Source of the DNA: Silurus meridionalis
Taxonomy: Eukaryota > Chordata > Actinopteri > Siluriformes > Siluridae
Assembly: GCF_014805685.1 (NCBI RefSeq)
Contig: NC_060904.1
Span: forward strand, 13,085,811-13,149,810
DNA: 64,000 bases
Reading direction: 5' to 3'
The position numbers were made by a program, and so were the translations under genes. How positions within the stretch are numbered: the stretch's first letter is position 1; every line of letters starts with the position of its first letter. The notes beneath the pieces are model-generated. The model saw nothing but the letters and a program-made list of their open reading frames with translations, was not told where the DNA came from and did not search any database. Shown in pieces: positions 56,816 through 64,000 of the stretch.

Positions 56816-56940
56816 AAAACAAAGCTGAAAATAAAGAAATAAATGAATGAAAGAGTGAATGTAGAAATTCAATCAAAAAGGGTTTAGACTGAACAACTGC
56901 ATTTCCAGTAATAGTTATAGTATAGTATTTTTAAGACCTA

Positions 56941-57248
56941 CAGTGCTGTGAAAAAGTATTTGCCTGATTTTTTTTTTGTTTTTGTCACAGTAAAATCATT
57001 TAGATCATTAAACAAATTGTAATATTAAACCTGCATACACACTTTATTTTACAAAGGGCCAGGTAGATTTGTAAAGCTTTTTTGCCTTAACAATGGAATC
57101 ATAATTTAAAAACTGATTTAAACTGATCATTTAAAAAAAAGTATTTATTCAAGTTATCTTTGTGTAATATAAATATTTGCTTGAGGATTCAAACCACCAA
57201 TCATCAAGTGTGACAAATATGCAAAAGACAAGCTTTTTTACAGCACTG
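56941..57248. mobile_element. Tc1/mariner MITE, 308 bp
   Basis: The left end CAGTGCTGTGAAAAAGTATT is preceded by TA. The right end, read on the minus strand, is CAGTGCTGTAAAAAAGCTTG. Just inside, GTTTTTGTCACAGTAAAATC on the left pairs with TGACAAATATGCAAAAGACA on the right through the family's TTTGTCAC block. It has GGGCCAGGTAGATTTGTAAA in the middle. It encodes no protein. The right flank is CA instead of TA. Confidence 0.8.
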
Positions 57249-57358
57249 CATATGACAAAAGAAGTGTATGTGATACAAGAAATAGTGAAAGCTCTTTGTA
57301 CTGCTGTTTCTGTCTCTCATTCTCAAATACACAGATGTTTAATGCTAGCAACAATAGA

Positions 57359-57360
<2 letters not shown>

Positions 57361-57418
<58 letters not shown>
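57361..57418. repeat. (GT)n microsatellite
   Basis: About 29 GT units. Cys-Val and Thr-His frames are artefacts. Confidence 0.97.
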
Positions 57419-57419
<1 letters not shown>

Positions 57420-59169
57420 TCATATCATAAAAATTCATGACTCCTCATACACACTGACTGCTACTTTGTCTTATTATTCATGTCCTCTGCCAATTTCCAA
57501 AAAAAAAACGTTCTCAATCAATGCACCTTTAAACATATTCTGAAACTGTTTTTTAACCGTTTACCATAATTTACACCCCCATAGACATAGACCATTATTC
57601 TTAAATATATCCTGTTTAAAATACAAATATTTATAACAAATACTCTTTTGTGCATGCTAATTTCATGCCCAGGGATAGTTGTCAAAATAAATTGCACTAA
57701 AATTCATTCAGTATCTCTATATCATTGCCTTTCAAGTAATGATTTGCATGCTTTGTAGAATTGTAATTGTGAAAATATATTTCTTAGTTGTAAATGCAGG
57801 TTTCCTCACTATAATGAGAGATTTGTTTTTGCTAGCACATTTCCTGCAATTAGAAAAGACTATGCTGAGAGAAAAACACCTGGTCAGAGACAATCTGCTA
57901 TTTTCTTCCATCAAAACCAACCCACCATCTCTGAATCAGCATAGTAATGTTCTGTTTTATTATATGTACACTTAACGTGTGTCAGTGTGTGCCATGACCT
58001 GCCCATGACCAAGACCATATATCATTATGAACACCACTGTGGAGTTAAAGTAATGTGTTTGTTTTTGTGTGATGATGCCTTAGTCATGTTTATCTCTGCT
58101 CAAAGACTTATAATCAGGGTATAAATGAAGGCTGTCAGTGATACATTTTTGTTGTTTTGGCTTAGAAATGACCACAATGGATTTAAAAAAGAAATGACTA
58201 CAAGGTAATAAACTATCAACATAAATTCCACTAAATAGACCAGAGATGGTTAACAAAATATTATTATTATTATAATATTATAAAAATGTCAAAATGACAT
58301 GCTTAGATAAGTAGCATGACTGAACAAATGCCAGGAAACACCCTTTAGCCATTAGTTAATGGCTATAAAGCAAAGGTGCCCAATTTTTTTCTACTGTATA
58401 TACTGTATATACTCAAATTGACTTCAGTATTAAAAAATCACCTTGTCATTTTTTTCTTGTCTGTGTGCCACTGCCTCGATCTCTCTATAATTAGCTCTTT
58501 GTTGAGTGTCACAAAGAATGCTGTACCTGTACCTCAAAGTATGTACATTAAAAAAGTACATTCACTTATTTTCTCTATAGTTAATTTTAATTTGCATTTT
58601 CACAGCTTATAACTATATTTAACATTAAAAGAGAAATAAAATTCTGTGTCAGTGCTATTTTCTTTTTCTTTTTGAATCCTATTTTTTACCTATAGTCATA
58701 CTGTATATGCCAAATCCAAATATTGGTTTTACATAGCAAAGATTCACAACTGCTTATAACTAATCACATGAAATAAGCCAATCAACATTGTGAATTTTCT
58801 ACTTGAAAGCTAAACTGATGTAGTGCCCTTGTTTTTTATATGATAAAGTTTTTGATGAATATATACAGTATATCTTCTGTGTATATTTCTTGGCTTGGCG
58901 AATACTTGGCTAATGTTGGACTAAGTTTAAATAGTGATCATTAACCCTGATTGTTAATGTTGTTGTTAATTATATTTATTAGGGATGTTACTAAAATAAA
59001 ATAAAAAAAAAAAACAGATTAAAAGGTATAATGTCATCCAATGTCACGAATCCTTTTAATTTATAAATATATTTATTAAAATGTGATTAAAATTGCTGCA
59101 CCAATTTTCTGCTGATTATGTGGCAATGTTCCTATAACCACCTGCTGTGCACATTATGCTATGTATTGT
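57419..59169. other. AT-rich unique DNA, nothing recognised
   Basis: No gene or repeat family. A short (TACTGTATA)n duplication lies at 58392-58415. Confidence 0.35.
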
Positions 59170-59171
59170 AA

Positions 59172-59600
59172 CTATATAGACAAATGTATTAGGGCACCTG
59201 ATTTTCCAGCCATATATTATTCCCCCAAAGATGGGGGGCAAACAATTGCATAAAATGTCCACTTAACTTGAACTAGAAAACCTGTTCTTGGCAATGCCCC
59301 TGTGCACAAAGACAGCTCTATGAATTTACAGTTTGCATAGATTGGAGTGGAAGATCTGGAGTGACCTGCTATAGAGCTCTGACCTCTACCCTATTGAACA
59401 CATTTAGGATGAATAAAATGCTGACTGCACCCCAGGCCTTCTTACCTAACATCAGAACCTGCCTCTACTAATGACTGAATAGGCACAAATCTCCACAAGC
59501 ACACAGAATTTAGTGGAACATCTTCCCAGAAGAGTGGAGGTTATTATATTAGCAAATGAAGATTAAATATGATCACAATATGGTCACAAATCTTTTTGTG
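59172..59600 (+). mobile_element. Tc1/mariner-derived MITE-like repeat, nearly complete
   Basis: CTATATAGACAAATGTATTA, GGGCACCTGATTTTCCAGCC, TTGGCAATGCCCCTGTGCAC, AAAGACAGCTCTATGAATTT, TGACCTGCTATAGAGCTCTG, ATCTTCCCAGAAGAGTGGAG and AATATGGTCACAAATCTTTT, in family order. The fossil DDE stretch (NAPVHK-like, then SPDLNPIEHL-like) is decayed. Confidence 0.83.
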
Positions 59601-59760
59601 TATACTCAGAGAGGTAAAAACTGGAGTCTGCATATAGTCTGGGTTTTATATTAACCAGCAGGCAAGTAATAGCTTGCCCACCTTTCAAACATGTGCTCAG
59701 TGTTTACCTTAAAGCCCTGTATATATGTTCAATATGTTTTCTGCCTCATGAAAACGAACA

Positions 59761-59768
59761 GTTAAAAG
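59761..59768. repeat. 8-bp target-site duplication, left
   Basis: GTTAAAAG, matching GTTAAAAT at 60442-60449 in seven of eight bases. Confidence 0.6.
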
Positions 59769-60441
59769 CAGTGGTGGGCGGCCAGGGCCAGCAAAGCCTT
59801 CTCTGCTGGCCTAAACACTACCAGAAGCACTGACCTACATTTACAACCTAATTTCTAATATTTGTTTCATGAAATTGTATTAATTTATTCCCAACAGTTT
59901 ATTCTCTTCATTTCGTAGCATTTCTCTTGGCCGCACTGGTACCAGTTCATGTTTGTGGATGTTAGATTTTGTGTCCAATCATATTTCAGCCTCTATGTGC
60001 TGCCATGTCAATCTAATCTCGAAAGTCTGTTCTGCAGGACAGTCTCCTTAATAAATAGCTCTGTTTCTTTAAACCATCAGATTTGATATTCGCCTCACAG
60101 CTAGCTAGCTGGCCCAGAGTAGCGTCAGCATTTTTCCATCCTCTGATTGGTTGGTCAGAGGGAACCTGTTACAGCCAAGTTCGACTGGCAAAACACGTGT
60201 GTAGCATTCTGCACACATGAATACATCTAAGTTAGATTTTTATGCCTACGGAGGAAGAGTAATTTATTTGGTTAGGACATACTTGATACATTTTTTAAAA
60301 ATTAACTAAAACTAAAATACATTTTCAAGAAAAGCTAGACGGCTATTAGAGGTCGTTCAACCCCAAAGCTAGCTAGCTTGTCTCAGCCCGGGAAAGGGTT
60401 TGTTCACCACTTCCAGACCAGTGAATACAAGCCCACCACTG
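59769..60441. mobile_element. Nonautonomous hAT element (MITE), 673 bp
   Basis: Both ends start CAGTGGTGGGC (11-bp perfect terminal inverted repeat) and are flanked by 8-bp near-identical repeats, the hAT signature. The interior has no transposase. Two AGCTAGCTAGCT motifs lie at about 60100 and 60367, near the right half. The copy looks fairly well preserved. Confidence 0.82.
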
Positions 60442-60449
60442 GTTAAAAT
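60442..60449. repeat. 8-bp target-site duplication, right
   Basis: GTTAAAAT; see 59761-59768. Confidence 0.6.
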
Positions 60450-62149
60450 TAAATATCCAATAATTACAATCACAGGGCAGACAGACAGAACATGTTCAGA
60501 GGAAAGCACATCTCTAGGGATAAACAAGAGCCTTCCCAGTCAGAAAGTAGAACCAGCTTTGGTTTCTGCAACACAAATTCTAACTATGGCCTCAAACTCA
60601 AAATAATTAAGATTTCTGTGTTGTAACTGATGCAGAAATAATGAGCACATAACTCCTTGTCTAGTCTAATATTGTCTAATGCTAGTACAACTTTTTTTCA
60701 TACATAGTAATGCAAGAACAAAAAAACACTGCTGCCTGCCGAATCGTGGCTCCTCTAATGTGTCATTCGGTAGGATGTGGGATTTGGAAGTTTGCACAAT
60801 AGTTACAGCATTGAGGTACGTCACATATTATTATGTGACAGTCGGTAAGAAGTTTTTTTAATCTTAAAGCAACTTGTCCATCAGGCAAATATAAATAATA
60901 CTATTACATAATATTATCTCACATGTTTCCCACATATCCCAGGATCCAGAGTGGATGCAATTCATAAGTAAGCATGTCTTCTATGATAGGCTGTGTGAAC
61001 ATGAAGAGTAAACTGTTTTCATTTTGTTATTAAATTTGTATTCAACTCCATTTACCACCAATGGTAACAGTTAATTCAAAGCATGTGGATTGCTGTGCAG
61101 CCTGGATTGTCCTTGGCTTCTCTTCAAATTCAGTTGAACACATTGTGCCGGTTGCTGAAAGGAAAAGCCTGGAATTCCCAAAACCCTCCCTTGTGTGAGA
61201 TTAAATTGGCGAGTCTATCTGTACTTCTGAGAAGAAAATGGTGTATTAATGCAATGAGTCATCACAATAAAATGCAGTTACGTTTCCAGAATTGTGTATA
61301 TCAAGAAATTGTTTATGCGAAAGTTAAAAAGAAGCAAATAAATAAATAAAAATCTTTTAGTAACAGGCATACGGCTGACCTAAATTTGATCAAGTAAAGC
61401 ATGATTCTCTGCAGCAGCATTTCCTGTGAGCGCTCGAATCGTCTGAGGAAGGATGAGGCGGTTTATCTAAAATCAAAACGACAAAGCCCGCTAGGCATTA
61501 GAACACAACAAATGGCGCATTCTCAAGGTACTCACTCTAGATACATAAAACTATGGTGTTCGAGAAAACATGTCAATCAAGCTGTGAGACACGAGGATAT
61601 TCCAGCTGGACATATGTTTATGTTTTTGTGCTGTTAAACCTTTGTGTCATTGTTTATGGTGATTATCTGACAATGGCATGTAATTACAGCATTTCCCTGA
61701 GTGACAAAAATGTAAAAGAGAGAGAGAGAAAAAAAAAAAATATTGCAGTATTTTGGTGCTGGTGTTATTGTGTAATATGCCGCAGGGCATTTGAGGATTT
61801 TGCAAGAGTTTCAGTAGATAAAAAAAAATAGGTTGTGGTGCGGTCAAGGACCATCTGTGTTTGACAGTCGGGGGTGTGGGGGAGTTGTTGGGTATGAAAA
61901 CAAACATTCTTGCAAATGAACACCATGTGGACAAAGCCTGATCAGGAACAAAAATGCAACTTCAAGGGTCTTGTTTAAGTTTGATGTGGTAATAAAACCA
62001 AAAAACTATTCCTCGAGTGAACGCTAAGGGATCATTTCTTATGTTTTAGTCATTAACACTGGAAAGAATACACTCTTACATTTAAAAATACACAAAAGGC
62101 AGAAAATCCTTATCTCTCTGTTACTGCAAAAGTAAAGTGCACTATACCT
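60450..62149. other. Unique DNA, nothing recognised
   Basis: The 61080-61560 stretch is repeat-free by eye and of balanced composition, with some CpG near 61430-61520. It might be conserved non-coding sequence. The open frames here (78-92 codons) overlap each other and show no domain. Confidence 0.3.
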
Positions 62150-62275
62150 GTGCTTGAGTAAAAGTACACATGCTTGAACTTTAGTATAATAAGTACTACT
62201 TTAACATTTCTACTATAGTAAAAGTATAAAAGTGCTGGCATTTGAATGTATTTCAGTATTCAACAAGTAAAGGTA
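62150..62275 (+). repeat. AGTAAAAGTAC-rich dispersed repeat fragment
   Basis: TTGAGTAAAAGTACACATGC, TAGTAAAAGTATAAAAGTGC and TGGCATTTGAATGTATTTCA resemble a common fish repeat built of AGTAAAAGTA steps. Ends are not defined. Confidence 0.45.
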
Positions 62276-62502
62276 GGGTTCCTCACTGTTCTCCCTGCTG
62301 CTATTAGACTTTAAAATTAGAGCAGTCACCAAAATATACTGTTATTGTGTTTAAGTGTGCAATAATAACTATAACAAAGTTTTTTTGTGCAATATTACCT
62401 ATGTGCAATATGTTTGATAGCGTAACTACATAATGGTGGTCTCCTTTCCTTCTTTTGTATTTATACATTGTTTTGTATATACTGTATTATGTTTCTACTT
62501 TA

Positions 62503-62520
62503 TATATATATATATATATA
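62503..62520. repeat. Short (TA)n tract
   Basis: Nine or so AT units, followed 17 bp later by a T run. Confidence 0.85.
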
Positions 62521-62786
62521 AATCTTATCTTATCTTTTTTTTTTTTGCATAGGCAACACAGGATTTATATATTGGCACTGCGCTCAGATTTTACACAAAT
62601 TCAACATCGACCTGGTTTATATGAACCATTCCAAAGCATTACAACCTGTGACAATGAAGGCATAGCTAAAGCTGTGTTTTGCATGTTCACTGTGATCACT
62701 TACTTATTGCTTAATGTACAAAAGTAGGCAGAGTTGCATTCTTTTTCAGAATGCCATGTCTTTAACGTTATACTAATTATCTTTGT

Positions 62787-62822
62787 ACATAATTGGCTAT
62801 ATTATAATATAGCCAATTATGT
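62787..62822. repeat. Perfect 36-bp palindrome
   Basis: The left half ACATAATTGGCTATATTA is followed without spacer by its exact reverse complement. The flanking T and C end the symmetry. A related CATAATTGG word follows at about 62832. Confidence 0.95.
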
Positions 62823-62869
62823 CATATTATATCATAATTGGTTTCACTCAGTTTCTGTTATAATAACCT

Positions 62870-63010
62870 ATAACTCTATTCTGGGAAGATGTTACACTTC
62901 TTTTCAGACTATGCTTGTAGAGACTTGTGCTTATTTAAGGTAACCGTATGGGGAAGAAACACATATGGGTGAAAAAGTCAAGCACCCAATACTTGTTCAT
63001 ATAGTGTAGT
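62870..63010 (-). mobile_element. Tc1/mariner-derived MITE-like repeat, two end pieces
   Basis: Plus-strand text is the reverse complement of the family: TCTGGGAAGATGTTACACTT, TGTAGAGACTTGTGCTTATT, then a jump to GTATGGGGAAGAAACACATA and CCCAATACTTGTTCATATAG. The fossil transposase centre is deleted. Confidence 0.72.
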
Positions 63011-63199
63011 TACATTTTGAAAAGGTCAGTGTGAATCAAGTCAATGTTGAATTTGGGTGAACTTTAAGCATAGTGCCAATGTGTTAAACACAGCAAGGCA
63101 ATTGGGAACAAATCTTATATATAAGTAGATATTATTTATACAAGGAATTATGCTGGAAATTATTGGTAATGCTGGGATGATAGCGAAAGAAAAAGGTGG

Positions 63200-63375
63200 A
63201 GCTGGGAGCTCAGTGGTTGACATTGGACTTTGGATCGGAAGTTCACAATTTAAAATCCCTACACCACCAAGCTGTTACTGCTGGGCCCTTAAGCAAGGCC
63301 CTTAACTCTCAACTGCTCAGTTGTAAGTTGCTCTGGATAAGGGGGTCTTCCAAATGTTGTGAATGTAGGTTTAAA
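63200..63375 (+). mobile_element. tRNA-derived SINE, diverged copy
   Basis: Head GCTGGGAGCTCAGTGGTTGA (box-A-like). Body GGACTTTGGATCGGAAGTTC, CTACACCACCAAGCTGTTAC, TGCTGGGCCCTTAAGCAAGG and CCCTTAACTCTCAACTGCTC. Tail AGTTGCTCTGGATAAGGGGG and TCTTCCAAATGTTGTGAATG. It is closely related in layout to the copy at 17.9 kb. Confidence 0.78.
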
Positions 63376-64000
63376 GAAATAGATTTCAAATCAAAACAAA
63401 GGTCCTTGAACTTATTGCGTTATCAGGGTTAGTTGTGCTTCAGACATATGTGTCATATGAAATAACATTAACCTTGATTTTTTCTGTGTAAGAAACCTGC
63501 TTATTGTGCTTTAAAATATTTGCTTGCACACAAATGGATTCATCATTAATAATGAAAAAAAATACATAAAATTCCTGAATATTATTGCTATAATTTTTTT
63601 TTCGTTTAATTTTTCTTATAAACCTGAAAAAACTAGCTTAAAAAGTGGTAGCTACTATTATTTAATATCATTCTTTGTTCATGATACAACACCCTTTATT
63701 TGAATGCCATGTGTTCAAGTAAATGATCAAAATGTTCTGACAGTGTGAGTGCTTGAATCCATGAGTTAGAGGATTAGAATGTTTCCTAGCCACAGGAAAA
63801 AAAGCATTGTTATTGTAGTTTATTATGAACACATGTCTGATGTCTGAAAAACAAAAAAATCTGCAATTTCACTGGCAAATTTCCTTTAGCCCATCACTTC
63901 AGCATTATGACTCATATTTCAGCATACTTAATGCATAGTATGTTATATATTAAATATATATAATATACATAATATGTATACAGTTCCTTGATCAAAGTTC
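63376..64000. other. AT-rich DNA, nothing recognised
   Basis: No feature supported to the end of the window. Confidence 0.35.

Overview
The window looks like repeat-dense, gene-poor DNA from a bony fish. The signs are long (CA)n, (CT)n, (GATA)n and (TA)n microsatellites, many Tc1/mariner families, DIRS-type tyrosine-recombinase retrotransposons, fish-type LINE tails and tRNA-headed SINEs. The repeat mix suggests an otophysan, perhaps a catfish, but that is an impression and not shown here. I found no convincing host protein-coding gene, rRNA, functional tRNA or CRISPR array. Nearly all open frames are transposon remnants, microsatellite translations, or antisense shadows of remnants.

Layout. 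0-6.5 kb: microsatellites, including four alternating TG/CA arrays at 2.2-2.75 kb, and SINE copies. 6.5-13.6 kb: two near-identical full-length Tc1/mariner-superfamily elements in opposite orientation (6538-8093 plus, 12051-13608 minus). Each has a TA target duplication and a DD37E-type transposase broken only by single-base losses in short runs. 13.6-23.9 kb: AT-rich unique sequence with decayed Tc1 copies, one deletion derivative nested in an older repeat, a SINE and microsatellites. 23.9-25.3 kb: the only CpG-dense non-repeat stretch, a candidate promoter/first exon, flanked by a diverged direct duplication (23.46 and 27.05 kb). 26.1-32.9 kb: an RTE-like LINE tail, hAT-like and Tc1 fossils, and a hAT-bounded block (30147-32861, exact 8-bp target duplication) that holds a SINE and an L2/CR1-like LINE. 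32.9-35 kb: a duplicated block of about 430 bp on either side of an LTR-like segment. 35-45 kb: mostly unique AT-rich DNA with scattered fossils. 45.4-47.1 kb: a pogo/Tigger-like nonautonomous element, then LINE 3' fragments. 49.85-56 kb: two defective DIRS elements on the minus strand with a Tc1 fragment between them. 56-64 kb: a 308-bp MITE, a 673-bp hAT MITE, further Tc1 fossils, a perfect 36-bp palindrome and a SINE.

The elements do not form a pathway. What the window mainly records is layered transposition: young Tc1-like copies, older nested retroelements and deletion derivatives in an otherwise gene-free interval. Family assignments come from motif recognition and remembered consensus sequences; no search or alignment program was run. 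Boundaries of diverged repeats are approximate.
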